From Myxococcota bacterium (GTDB taxonomy: Bacteria > Myxococcota_A > Polyangia > Polyangiales > Polyangiaceae), in NCBI GenBank assembly GCA_963169915.1, contig CAUJEM010000059.1, positions 1-56,754 of the forward strand: 56,754 nucleotides of DNA, read 5' to 3'. Position 1 is the stretch's first letter. Every line of letters starts with the position of its first letter. The position numbers were made by a program, and so were the translations under genes. The notes beneath the pieces are model-generated. The model searched no databases and was not told the DNA's origin. It was given only the letters and a program-made list of their open reading frames with translations. Of this stretch, positions 38,713-47,213 are shown in pieces.

Positions 38713-40188
38713 TCAGCGGGAGGGCTGCTTCGGCCTGGCCTTCGGCGGCGCGCCGGGCGGGGTGGCTGCGCCCCGCGGGGCCGCGCTGGCGCTGGCACGG
38801 GCGGCCGCGCTGGCGCTGGGCGCCGCGCTGGCGCTGGCGCTGGCGCTGGCGCTGGGCGCCGCGCTGGTGCTCGGCGGTGGGTAGCCGAGCGCGCCCTTCT
38901 CTCCAAAGAGGATCCGGCCGAAGCGGCTCGCCTTGTGGAAATTGCCCTGACGTAGGATGGGTGACCACGCCACCCCGCCGTTGTTTTCCATGGCGTAGAA
39001 GTTGAACCGCCACTCGTCACCGAAGGCTGGGGGCGAGCGCTTGGCCTTCTCGAAGACCTTCCAAGGGAGCTTGAGCTCCGCCACCCAGCCCTCGTCGCGG
39101 TCGGAGGAGTCGTTGAGGGTGCCCTTGACGCGCACGCCGGCCTCCACACGCGCCGACCACTCCTGGTGCCCAAAGGGGCCGTTGGGCTCCTGTTTGGGGG
39201 AGTTGTAGTCGTCGAAGCGTGAGTCGAAGACCAGGCCCTGCGGGTTGACCTGGATCTCGTAGTAGTCCTTGTTGTCTCCGTCCCCGTCGGGATCGACCAT
39301 GATCTCGACGCAGTCTTTGGTCCACAGGTGGGGGTCCTTGGCGCCCTTCGGGAAATCACCCACCACGTCCGGGTCCCGCACCTCGAAGCCGAGGTAGAGG
39401 GCCTCTCGCGTGAAGATGAGCCGGGTGGAGCCCTGGATGCGCGAGTCCAGGGCTGGCTTGCCCGTGCTGACGTCGACGAAGGGGCCGGTACTGAGCGCCT
39501 CGGCCCACGCGGGCTCATCGAGCTGCCCGTCGAGCTGGATGGCGGGGCTTGGGTCGACGCGGTCGAGCCGCAGGCTGGGCGTGGGGGCTTGGGTGGGCTT
39601 CGGCGCGCGCTCCGCGAGGCTGACGTGGAGCGTGGCGACCAGCGCGCGGTTGTCCCCGTCCACGGGCCCGCTCTTGATGGCCAGCCGGCTGTTTTGCTTC
39701 CAGACCCCGACCACGACGGCAAGCTTCGAGGTGCGGAGATCTGCCGGGATCTCGAAGCTTTGCTCGTCCACGTACACCTTGCCAGGGGTCCAGGCACTAG
39801 GCGGCAGCGCTTGGCGCGTCTCTCGCCACTCACGCAGCGGCCCCACGTTGTCGATGTTGAGGACGCGCTCCCCGGAGCCGTCGAGGACGTGGGTGAACAG
39901 CCCCCAGCCTTCCCCGACGGCCTGGCGGCTCTGCCAATACAGGGTCAGCTTGACCTGCTGTCCGCGGGCGAGCGTGCCAGCGGGCTCCACCTTGGCGCCG
40001 AGCAGCGTGAGCTTCCCGTCGAAGTCGACGTTCAACGCTGCGCCCACGGACGGCGGGGGAGCGTCGAGCTCATAGCCGCGCAGGGCCTCTTTGTCGCGCG
40101 CCTGATCTGGAGCGCCACCGACGCAGCCGCTCGCGGCCAGGGCGAGGAGGAGCGAGAGCCGAGCAGGGAACATCGAGGGGCGCTCCAT
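38713..40188 (-). CDS. Lipoprotein with CBM9-like domain
   Basis: A 491-residue lipoprotein (lipobox ASGC, Cys22). Residues about 40-200 form the domain shared with the neighbouring upstream lipoprotein (GYELDAPPPS, WGLFTHVLDGSGERVLNIDNVGPLREW, PGKVYVDEQSFEIPA). Residues about 215-430 are a carbohydrate-binding-module-9-like domain (LDGQLDEPAWAEA, LYLGFEVRDPDVVGD, DCVEIMVDPDGDGDNKDYYEIQVNPQG, WVAELKLPWKVF, WRFNFYAMENN). The tail is an Ala/Ser repeat. CBM9-like domains in bacterial surface proteins bind sugars or haem; the ligand here is unknown. The gene follows its paralogue by three bases. Confidence 0.82.
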   Translation of the reverse strand: MERPSMFPARLSLLLALAASGCVGGAPDQARDKEALRGYELDAPPPSVGAALNVDFDGKLTLLGAKVEPAGTLARGQQVKLTLYWQSRQAVGEGWGLFTHVLDGSGERVLNIDNVGPLREWRETRQALPPSAWTPGKVYVDEQSFEIPADLRTSKLAVVVGVWKQNSRLAIKSGPVDGDNRALVATLHVSLAERAPKPTQAPTPSLRLDRVDPSPAIQLDGQLDEPAWAEALSTGPFVDVSTGKPALDSRIQGSTRLIFTREALYLGFEVRDPDVVGDFPKGAKDPHLWTKDCVEIMVDPDGDGDNKDYYEIQVNPQGLVFDSRFDDYNSPKQEPNGPFGHQEWSARVEAGVRVKGTLNDSSDRDEGWVAELKLPWKVFEKAKRSPPAFGDEWRFNFYAMENNGGVAWSPILRQGNFHKASRFGRILFGEKGALGYPPPSTSAAPSASASASASAAPSASAAARASASAAPRGAATPPGAPPKARPKQPSR

Positions 40189-40191
40189 GGC

Positions 40192-40884
40192 TCAAGGTGT
40201 AGCGCTGGGCGGCGCGGCCGGTGGCGGCGCTGCCGACGCGAGGGGAGGGGTCCAGCCCGTCGTGACGTGGTGCACGATCCCGGCCTGCTTGCCGTCGCTG
40301 GGCCCGGAGAGGATCTGCAGCCGCGAGTCACGCCAGGAGACGCAGCGGCGCCCCGCCTCCGAGGTCTCGACCGCGCCGCAGAAGTTACGCCAGATGCCGA
40401 CGCTGACGGTCACGCGCGGCGTGGCGGCGCCGGCGGGGACGTCGATGTCCTGCTCGTCGACGTAGACCTTGCCAGGGATCCAGCGGCTAGGGCCGAGCGC
40501 CTGCGCGCCCTCTCCGGCGGGTTGGCGCAGCGGCCCTACGGCGTCGAGGTTGCTGAGCTGGCGGCCGCGGTCGTCGACCAGGTGCGTGAACAGCCGCCAC
40601 CCTGGTCCCAGCTTGGACGTGCTGAGCCAGTACATGCGCAGCTTGAAGCGTGACCCCGGCGCGACCTCGCCCTCCGGCTCCACGTCGTAGCCGATGAGCC
40701 GCGCCTTGCCCTCGTAGTCGATGTAGAGCGGGTGCTGGATCTTGCGAGGCGCCGCGTCGAGCACATAGCCGAGCAGGGCAGCGTCCGGCGCCGGGACGGG
40801 CTCCGCGGCGGGCGTGGGCGCGCAGCCGAGCGCGGTGATCAGGGCGAGGCCGAGCCAGGGCGTCGGCTTCCAGGGCAAGCTCAT
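40192..40884 (-). CDS. Lipoprotein paralogue of the CBM9-like protein N-domain
   Basis: A 230-residue predicted lipoprotein (lipobox ALGC, Cys21). It matches the first domain of the next gene almost motif for motif: GYVLDAAPRKIQHPLYIDYEGKARLIGYDVEP, GPGWRLFTHLVDDRGRQLSNLDAVGPLRQ, WIPGKVYVDEQDIDVPA, VSVGIW. It lacks the CBM9-like domain and ends in a Pro/Ala tail. Such N-domains occur beside membrane glycosyltransferases in some bacteria, but the function is unknown. ATG 40884 lies just after the ffh stop; GTG 40887 would overlap it. Confidence 0.8.
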   Translation of the reverse strand: MSLPWKPTPWLGLALITALGCAPTPAAEPVPAPDAALLGYVLDAAPRKIQHPLYIDYEGKARLIGYDVEPEGEVAPGSRFKLRMYWLSTSKLGPGWRLFTHLVDDRGRQLSNLDAVGPLRQPAGEGAQALGPSRWIPGKVYVDEQDIDVPAGAATPRVTVSVGIWRNFCGAVETSEAGRRCVSWRDSRLQILSGPSDGKQAGIVHHVTTGWTPPLASAAPPPAAPPSATP

Positions 40885-40886
40885 CA

Positions 40887-42557
40887 CTATTTCTTCCCTT
40901 TGCTCTTCTTGCGAGCCTCACGCTCGCGTTTGCGCTCGTTCTTCCGAGAGTTCTTCTCGGCCTTGCTGAGCATCTTCATCCGAGGGGCGCCTGGCCCCTG
41001 GGCCATCCCCGCCGCCCCCATGCCGGGCATCATGCCGGGCATGCCCATGCCGGGCATCATGCCGGGCATGCCCATGCCGGGCATCCCGGGCATGCCCATG
41101 CCGGGCATCCCGGGCATACCCATGCCGGGCATCCCGGGCGGCATCCCCGGGGGCAGCTTGCCGCTCTTCATCATCCGCCGCGCGTTGCGCGCCATGGCCA
41201 GGTTGCGCAGCCCGGGGATTTGCCCGAGCAACCCGAGGTCTCCGCCCATGCCGCCCATCATCTGCTGCATGAAGAGGAACTTCTGGACCAGCTCCTGGAC
41301 GCCTTGCTCCGGCTGCCCCGAGCCGCGAGCGATCCGCTGGACGCGCGAGGGCTCACGGATGAGCGCGTTGGGGTCGTCGCGCTCTTGTCGCGTCATGGAC
41401 TGGATCATCGCCTCGATGCGCACCAGCTCCTTGTCGTCGAGGTTGACCCCTGGAGGCACCATCCCGCCGAGCCCAGGGATCTTCTCCACGAGATCCTTCA
41501 GGGAGCCCATCTTTTGGATCATCCGGACCTGATTCAGAAAGTCATCGAGCGTGAAGCGCCCGCTCATCATCCGAGCGGCGTCCTGCTCCGCCTTCTTCTG
41601 ATCGATGACCTCTTCGAAGTCCTGCATCAGGCCGACGACGTCCCCCATGCCGAGCACGCGGCTCGCCATGCCCTCCGGGCGGAAGGGCTCGAGCTTGTCG
41701 GTCGTCTCTCCCATGCCGACGAACAGCACGGGCGCGCCGGTGACCTCCTTGACGCTGAGGGCGGCGCCGCCGCGGGCGTCGCCGTCGAGCTTCGTCAGGA
41801 CGACGCCGCTGATGGCGAGCCGCTCATTGAAGCTGCGCGCCGTCTTGACCGCGTCTTGGCCGATCATCGCGTCGATGACGAGCAGCAAGTGCTCGGGCTG
41901 CACCGCCGCCTTGATTTGCTCGAGCTCCACCATCAGCGGCTCGTCGATGGCGAGCCGGCCGGCGGTGTCGTAAATGATGAGATCGCGCCCGAGGCGCTTC
42001 GCCTCCGCGCCCGCCTCCTTGCAGATGTCGAGCGGGGAGTGCCCGGGGAGGTTGAACACCGGGACGTCCAGGGACTTGCCGAGCACCTGCAGCTGCTCCA
42101 CCGCAGCGGGCCGCTGCATGTCCGCGGCCACGAGCAGCGGCTTCTTGCCGAGCTTCTGCGCCCAGCGCGCGAGCTTGGCGGCGCTGGTGGTCTTACCGGA
42201 GCCCTGCAGCCCCACCATCATCACCCCCGTCCGCCCCGAGCTGGCGAAGCTGAGCGGCTCCGCGGGGGTCTCCATCATGGAGACCAGCTCGTCGTGGCAG
42301 ATCTTGATGAACAGCTCGCCGGCGCCGACCTTGTGGGTCTCGCCGCCGACCTTGACGCGACTCTGGAGCGTCTGGCCCAGGGCCTGCTCCTCGATCCTCG
42401 CCAAGAAGCGTTTGACGACGCCGAGCTCGACGTCTGCCTCCAGCAGCGACAGCCGCACCTCGCGCAGTGCGTGTTGGATATTCTTCTCGGTCAGCTCCGT
42501 GAGCCCGGCGAGGCGGTTTTGAGCTTCCCGAAACCCTTTGGTCAGCGCTTCGAACAC
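40887..42557 (-). CDS. ffh: Signal recognition particle GTPase Ffh (SRP54)
   Basis: Ffh binds signal peptides and SRP RNA and docks to FtsY for co-translational membrane targeting. The 556-residue protein has an N domain, a G domain with G1 GLQGSGKTTSAAKLA (about residues 107-121), DTAGR, TKLDGDARGG and VGMGE, and an M domain (RFTLDDFLNQVRMIQKMGSL, then the RNA-binding SRVQRIARGSG). It is about 100 longer than usual because of a Met/Gly/Pro repeat tail before the basic end. The SRP RNA gene was not found in the window. The gene starts 69 bases after rsmI. Confidence 0.97.
   Translation of the reverse strand: MFEALTKGFREAQNRLAGLTELTEKNIQHALREVRLSLLEADVELGVVKRFLARIEEQALGQTLQSRVKVGGETHKVGAGELFIKICHDELVSMMETPAEPLSFASSGRTGVMMVGLQGSGKTTSAAKLARWAQKLGKKPLLVAADMQRPAAVEQLQVLGKSLDVPVFNLPGHSPLDICKEAGAEAKRLGRDLIIYDTAGRLAIDEPLMVELEQIKAAVQPEHLLLVIDAMIGQDAVKTARSFNERLAISGVVLTKLDGDARGGAALSVKEVTGAPVLFVGMGETTDKLEPFRPEGMASRVLGMGDVVGLMQDFEEVIDQKKAEQDAARMMSGRFTLDDFLNQVRMIQKMGSLKDLVEKIPGLGGMVPPGVNLDDKELVRIEAMIQSMTRQERDDPNALIREPSRVQRIARGSGQPEQGVQELVQKFLFMQQMMGGMGGDLGLLGQIPGLRNLAMARNARRMMKSGKLPPGMPPGMPGMGMPGMPGMGMPGMPGMGMPGMMPGMGMPGMMPGMGAAGMAQGPGAPRMKMLSKAEKNSRKNERKREREARKKSKGKK
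41020..41151 (-). repeat. 27/24-bp tandem repeats coding the Met/Gly/Pro tail of Ffh
   Basis: Two units of 27 bases are followed by two of 24 and a partial copy, each built around CATGCCGGGCAT. They encode GMPGM/GMMPGM repeats between the M domain and the Lys/Arg-rich C-terminus of Ffh. The copies are almost identical, suggesting recent expansion. Met-rich flexible tails in this position can add to the hydrophobic signal-peptide groove. Confidence 0.9.
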
Positions 42558-42626
42558 GACCCCGGCGTCTTAGCTCAGAATCGGCCCTGACAGCAGCGGG
42601 TCGTGACGGCGGCGCGCCCCGCGCGG

Positions 42627-43490
42627 CTAGGTCCCGCGGTGGAGCGCCGGATCTTGCGCCCCCCGAGCGCGCCCCTGGAGCCGCAGCGCGCGCGCGTAGA
42701 GGCTCTTTTTCGGGAGACCGAGCCGGGCCGCCAGCTCCGTGGCCGCGGCCTTGCCGGAGAGCCCCGCGTCGAGCTGCTCTTGGACGAGCCGATCGAGCTC
42801 CAGCTCGCCGAGGGGCTGGCGCTCCGACGGCGCCTGGGCAGCGACGACCAGCGTCAGCTCGCCACGCCAAGGCCCCGGCAGGGCGGCGAGCGCTTCGAGG
42901 CTCCCCTCGAGCAGCTCCTCGTGCAGCTTGGTGAGCTCACGGCCGAGCGCGGCGTGGCGCTGGGGCGCCAGCGCGGCGAGCTCCTGCAAGGTCGCGGTGA
43001 TGCGCTGGGGGGACTCGAAGAGGACGCAGGGCTCCTGGGCGGTGACCACCCGGGCGAGCTGCGCCCGTCGCTCTTCGCCACGGCGCGCCAGGAAGCCCAG
43101 GAACAGGAAGGGGCCCTCCACGAGCCCGGAGAGCGCCACCGCGGCCGTCACCGCGCTGGGGCCAGGGACGACGGCGATCGACACCCCCGCCGCGCGCGCC
43201 GCCTGCACCAGGCGGCGGCCAGGGTCACTCACGCTAGGCATCCCCGCGTCGGTGATCAGCGCGACCTCGCCGCCGTCCGTCAGCACGCGCACGACCTGCG
43301 CCAGCTCGTGGTCGCTCGCGTGGGCGTCGAGGCGCCGCAGCGCCGCACCCTGGATGGCGAGGTGGCTCAGCAGGATGCGCGCGCGGCGGGTGTCCTCGGC
43401 GACGATGAGGCTGGCGCGACGCAGGGCCTCCGCCGCCCGGGGTGACAGGTCTCCCAGGTTGCCGATGGGGGTGCCGACGACGAGGAGCAT
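42627..43490 (-). CDS. rsmI: 16S rRNA (cytidine1402-2'-O)-methyltransferase RsmI
   Basis: A 287-residue SAM-dependent enzyme of the tetrapyrrole-methylase fold that methylates C1402 of 16S rRNA. It begins LLVVGTPIGNLGDLSPRAAEAL (typical RsmI), then IVAEDTRRARILLSHL, ITDAGMPSVSDPG, VPGPSAVTAAVALSGL, FLGFLARRGEERRAQL and FESPQRI. ATG 43490 aligns with the family start. The C-terminal ~50 residues hold a helix-turn-helix-like segment (GKAAATELAARLGLPKKSLYARAL) often found in longer RsmI proteins. It lies between the sigma factor gene and ffh on one strand. Confidence 0.95.
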   Translation of the reverse strand: MLLVVGTPIGNLGDLSPRAAEALRRASLIVAEDTRRARILLSHLAIQGAALRRLDAHASDHELAQVVRVLTDGGEVALITDAGMPSVSDPGRRLVQAARAAGVSIAVVPGPSAVTAAVALSGLVEGPFLFLGFLARRGEERRAQLARVVTAQEPCVLFESPQRITATLQELAALAPQRHAALGRELTKLHEELLEGSLEALAALPGPWRGELTLVVAAQAPSERQPLGELELDRLVQEQLDAGLSGKAAATELAARLGLPKKSLYARALRLQGRARGAQDPALHRGT

Positions 43491-43521
43491 GAGAGGCGCG
43501 CGGACGGGGCTGGGCGCCGCT

Positions 43522-44616
43522 TCAGCGGGTGACGTCCACCGCGTCGCCGAGCGACTGTCGGAGGAACACCCGGAGCTTGCCGGTGAGCCGCGCCTCGAGC
43601 TGCCGCACGCGCTCGCGCGAGACACCGAATTCGTCGCCGAGCTGCTGGAGCGTCAGCGGCTCCTCGGCCACGAGGCGCTTGTCGAAGATGATGAGGTCTT
43701 TGCCGCTGAGCGTCGTGCGGTACTCGTCGAGGTGCCGGCGGACCAGCTCCGACAGCTCCATCCCCTCGGTCAGCCGATCTGGCCCTGCCCCTGGGGCCGC
43801 CATGAGATCCAGGCGGGTGACCTGGCGCCCGTCGTCGCTGTCTCCCACCGTGGCGTCGAGCGAGGCCTCCCCGCGCGACAGGCGGATGTCCATCTCCGTG
43901 ACATCCTTCTCTTCGACGCCCAGGCTCTTGGCAATTTCGGCGTGCGTGGGCTCGATCCCCATGGCGGTGAGGCGCGCCTTCTCCTTGCTGAGGTTGAAGA
44001 AGAGCTTGCGCTGGGCCTGCGTGGTGCCCACCTTCACGAGCCGCCAGTTGTTCAAGATGAAGCGCAGCATGTAGGCGCGGATCCACCACGCCGAGTAGCT
44101 GGAGAGCTTGACACCCCGGTAAGGATCGTAGCGCTTGACCGCCTGCATCAACCCGATGTTCCCCTCCTGGATGAGGTCCATCATGTTGCGGTAGGCGCGG
44201 CGGTACTCGTAGGCGATCTTGACGACCAGGCGCAGGTTGGCGGTCACGAGCCGCGCCGCCGCGTCCACGTCCTGCGTCTTGGTGTAGTGGACGGCGAGCC
44301 GGTGCTCCTCCTCCGCGCCGAGCAGCGGGTGGCGCTGGACCTCGCGCATGTACGCCTGGAGTGGGTCCGCCCGCGTGGTGGTGAGGGCGGCCTTCTTGTC
44401 GAGCGCCGTGAGCTCGCGCTCGTCCACGACCTCCACCGTCGCCTCCGCGGGCTCCGGCTCCTCCGCCTCCGGGTCGTCCGCGGTGGGCTGCTCCTCTTCG
44501 TCCTCCGCGGCCTCGGGGTCACTGGACGCTCCCTCGGCGCGGGCGGCCCCGCGCTGGCGACGTGGGGCGCCCGAGGCGGCAGGGCGAGGGAGTGAGGGGG
44601 TCTTCTTGGCGGCCAA
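43522..44616 (-). CDS. rpoH: RpoH-type sigma-32 factor
   Basis: A 364-residue sigma-70-family factor of the heat-shock (RpoH) type. Region 1.2 is DPLQAYMREVQRHPLLG, region 2 covers AARLVTANLRLVVKIAYEYR, NMMDLIQEGNIGLMQAVKRYDPYRGVKLSSYSAWWIRAYML, and region 4 ends LQQLGDEFGVSRERVRQLEARL. RpoH directs transcription of chaperones and proteases; myxobacteria often carry several such sigmas. Residues 1-80 are a basic then strongly acidic extension absent from E. coli RpoH. The only start giving this frame is TTG 44616; no good ribosome site is seen. It is divergent from a hybrid histidine kinase. Confidence 0.9.
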   Translation of the reverse strand: MAAKKTPSLPRPAASGAPRRQRGAARAEGASSDPEAAEDEEEQPTADDPEAEEPEPAEATVEVVDERELTALDKKAALTTTRADPLQAYMREVQRHPLLGAEEEHRLAVHYTKTQDVDAAARLVTANLRLVVKIAYEYRRAYRNMMDLIQEGNIGLMQAVKRYDPYRGVKLSSYSAWWIRAYMLRFILNNWRLVKVGTTQAQRKLFFNLSKEKARLTAMGIEPTHAEIAKSLGVEEKDVTEMDIRLSRGEASLDATVGDSDDGRQVTRLDLMAAPGAGPDRLTEGMELSELVRRHLDEYRTTLSGKDLIIFDKRLVAEEPLTLQQLGDEFGVSRERVRQLEARLTGKLRVFLRQSLGDAVDVTR

Positions 44617-44800
44617 GGGGGGATACCGAGGGAGCAGTGAGAGGCGGACAGCCTTGAGCGCCGCTCGCCCGCCGTCAAGCGCCGGGGGGCTCGGCGGCGC
44701 TTCAGGGGGATGCTAGAGTGCTGGGCGCGATGCGGAGGTGCCTCGAGGTGAGCGGGCGCGGCACACCGAGCGCGGGACGAGGGCGCGGGAGGGCGCGCGC

Positions 44801-46678
44801 ATGAGAGCTGGTGGCTTCATCGATGGGAACGCGGCGGAGCTCCTGTTCGTCAGCAGCCCCATCGGGATTCTTCGGTTCGACGCCGCGGGGATCCTCGTGG
44901 CGTGTAATGAGGCCTTCGCCAACGTCGTGAGCCTCGGCCGCGAGCATCTGCTGGGCTCCACGCTCGACCAGGTGTCAGATCCGGCGCTCCGCGCGGCGGT
45001 GTCGGCGGTGTTGGGCGGCAAGCGCGCCTCGCTCGAAGGCCACTACCGCATCGCTGGGGGGCGGACCATCCACGTGAGGATTGGCCTGCTGCCAGTGACG
45101 GCGCCCAGCGGGCAGCCGGACGGGGGCGTGGGCTTCGTGGAGGATCTGACGGCGGAGCACGGCGCGCAGCGCGCCGCGGGGCTGGCGGAGCGCAACTTTC
45201 AGCTCTTGGCCGCCGCCGTCTCCGACGCCGTGGTGGTGCTCCGCCAAGACTCGGTACTGTTCGAGAACGCCGCGGCGAAGGCCCTGCGCGCGCGCGGGGT
45301 GCCGCTCGGCGCCCAGCAGCTCGAGCCGCGTGAGGCGGAGCTGCTCGAGCGCGCGCGGCGCGCCCCGCCAGAGACGTGGGAGCCGCTGCCAGGGCGCACG
45401 AGCACCGTCGCGTCCGAGGATGGCGCGCCGCTCACCCTCACGCGCCGCTGGTGCCCGCTCCAGCTCGATGAGGCCGCCGCGTCGCTGCTCGTCGCGCGGG
45501 AGTCGGGGAGCGTCTCGAGCGTCGGGGACCAGCTCGCGCACGCCGGGCGGCTCGTGGCCCTGGGTGAGCTCGCGGCCGGCGTCGCTCACGAGGTCAACAA
45601 CCCGCTGGCCTACGTGCTCGGCTCGCTGGGCCTGCTGGAGTCCGCGCTGGGGCGTCTGGGGCGGGGTCAGGGGCTGGGGTCGGGAGAGCTGGAGCAGGCC
45701 GTGGAGTGCCTCCGCAACGTGCGTGAAGGGGTCGATCGCGTCCAGCGCATCGTGAAAGACTTGCAGACCTTCTCGCGCCCCCGCGCGGAAGAGCGGCAGC
45801 TCGTCAGCGTGGAGCAGGTGTTGGACGCAGCGGTGAGCATCGCCGCCCACGAGGTCCACCACCGCGCGCGGCTCGAGAAGCGCTACGGGCGCGTCCCGCT
45901 GGTGCTGGCGGACGAAGCGCGCCTGGGCCAGGTGTTCCTGAACCTCCTGATGAACGCGCTCCAGGCGCTCTCCGAGCGTGAGGAGCATGAGCCCGAGGCG
46001 CCCCCGGCGCTCATCCGGCTGACGACGCGTGAGGAGCGCGGGCGGGTCGTGGTGGAGGTGGAGGACACCGGGCCCGGGGTGGCGGAGGCGCAGGCGCAGC
46101 GGATCTTCCAGCCCTTCGTGACCACCAAGCCGCGCGGCATGGGGCTGGGGCTCGCCATTTGTGAGGGGATCGTGCGCTCGTTCGGGGGAGACATCGGGGT
46201 GCAGCGGCGCGCGGAGGGTGGCGCCTGCTTCCGCGTGTGCTTGCCCGCGGCGGAGGCGCAGGCGCCGGAGCCGACGGTCGCCGCCGTGGAGGTCGCGCCG
46301 CGCGCCGAGCGGCGGCAGCGGCTGCTCATCATCGACGATGAGCCGCTGCTCGGGCGGACGCTCCGCATCGCGCTCGGGGGCCAGCATGAGATCGTGACGG
46401 TGTTGAGCGGGCAGGAGGCCATCGCGCGCCTCGAGCAAGACCATGCCTTCGACGTGGTGCTGTGTGACCTCATGATGCCGCAGATGAGCGGGCTGGCGGT
46501 CCTGAGCTGGGTGCGCCGTGAGATCCCTGCGCTCGAGGCGCGCTTCGTGTTCATGACGGGCGGCGCCTTCACGGCGAGCACGCGCGCGTTCCTCAGTGAG
46601 TACTCCGGCGCGGTGCTCGAGAAGCCCTTCGACATCGCGGCGGTGGAGCGCCTCTTGGAGCGGGCCGCGCCGCGCTGA
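44801..46678 (+). CDS. PAS-containing hybrid histidine kinase
   Basis: A 625-residue soluble hybrid sensor kinase. PAS-like domains at about residues 10-125 and 135-230 are followed by a HisKA dimerisation domain with the phospho-His in GVAHEVNNPLAYVLGSL (about 265) and a HATPase domain (NLLMNALQALSERE, EVEDTGPGV, GMGLGLAICEGIV). A C-terminal receiver domain follows, with the acidic pair in LLIIDDEP, phospho-Asp in VVLCDLMMP (about 555) and Lys in VLEKPF; all key receiver residues are present. No membrane helix, so it senses a cytoplasmic cue. ATG 44801 has GGGAGG nine bases upstream. Its output partner is not adjacent. Confidence 0.92.
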   Translation: MRAGGFIDGNAAELLFVSSPIGILRFDAAGILVACNEAFANVVSLGREHLLGSTLDQVSDPALRAAVSAVLGGKRASLEGHYRIAGGRTIHVRIGLLPVTAPSGQPDGGVGFVEDLTAEHGAQRAAGLAERNFQLLAAAVSDAVVVLRQDSVLFENAAAKALRARGVPLGAQQLEPREAELLERARRAPPETWEPLPGRTSTVASEDGAPLTLTRRWCPLQLDEAAASLLVARESGSVSSVGDQLAHAGRLVALGELAAGVAHEVNNPLAYVLGSLGLLESALGRLGRGQGLGSGELEQAVECLRNVREGVDRVQRIVKDLQTFSRPRAEERQLVSVEQVLDAAVSIAAHEVHHRARLEKRYGRVPLVLADEARLGQVFLNLLMNALQALSEREEHEPEAPPALIRLTTREERGRVVVEVEDTGPGVAEAQAQRIFQPFVTTKPRGMGLGLAICEGIVRSFGGDIGVQRRAEGGACFRVCLPAAEAQAPEPTVAAVEVAPRAERRQRLLIIDDEPLLGRTLRIALGGQHEIVTVLSGQEAIARLEQDHAFDVVLCDLMMPQMSGLAVLSWVRREIPALEARFVFMTGGAFTASTRAFLSEYSGAVLEKPFDIAAVERLLERAAPR

Positions 46679-46684
46679 GCGCGC

Positions 46685-47200
46685 TCACCCGGCGCCGAAC
46701 AGCTCGGCCACCACCTCACGCAGCAGGCGCTGGCTCTCCTCGTGGTCCAGCCCGAGCGCCGCGGCGAAGGCGTCGATCCCCGCGGCCTCCGCGTGCGCCA
46801 CCTCGTCGTCTACCATGGCGATGGCCGCGGCCAGGCGGAACGCCGTGCGTCGCGCCTCTGGCGTCGCGAGCGCCTCCACCACCTGCGCGACGCGCGCGCT
46901 CCAGCCCTCGGCCTCCAGGCGCTGGGCGAGCTCCTTCAAGGCCTGGGGGAGCACCTTCAGCGCGCTGGGGTCCAGCTCCGCGAGCGTCGCGACGCTCGCC
47001 TGGAGGCGGCTCAGCTCCGCGTCGCTGATCTCGCCGTCGACGGCGGCCAGCAAGAACATGGCCTCGAGCAGCGCGCCGAACTCCGCGGCGCTGCGCTGCT
47101 CCGCCTCCGAGAGCGCGCCGCGCGCCTCGAGGCTCTGGACGTAGTGGCGCGCCGCCTGGGCGAGGGCGACGGAGGTGAGGGGGCGCTCGGGAGGGGTCAT
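46685..47200 (-). CDS. TerB-like protein
   Basis: A 171-residue helical protein with a TerB/DUF533-like core: ALLEAMFLLAAVDGEISDAELSRLQASVATLAELD at about residues 42-76 and FRLAAAIAMVDDEVAHAEAAGIDAFAAALGLDHEESQRLL near the end. Both halves show the acidic VDGEIS/VDDEV pattern with which TerB binds divalent metal. TerB-family proteins are linked to envelope stress and tellurite resistance; no other ter gene is here. ATG 47200 is preferred. It converges with the hybrid kinase and is followed upstream by an unknown gene on the same strand. Confidence 0.8.
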   Translation of the reverse strand: MTPPERPLTSVALAQAARHYVQSLEARGALSEAEQRSAAEFGALLEAMFLLAAVDGEISDAELSRLQASVATLAELDPSALKVLPQALKELAQRLEAEGWSARVAQVVEALATPEARRTAFRLAAAIAMVDDEVAHAEAAGIDAFAAALGLDHEESQRLLREVVAELFGAG

Positions 47201-47213
47201 GGGGGCTCGAGCC

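Noticed and set aside
38780-38880. GCTGGCGCTG-type short repeats as a possible regulatory array
   Set aside because: They code for the Ala/Ser tail of the CBM9-like lipoprotein; simple low-complexity coding.
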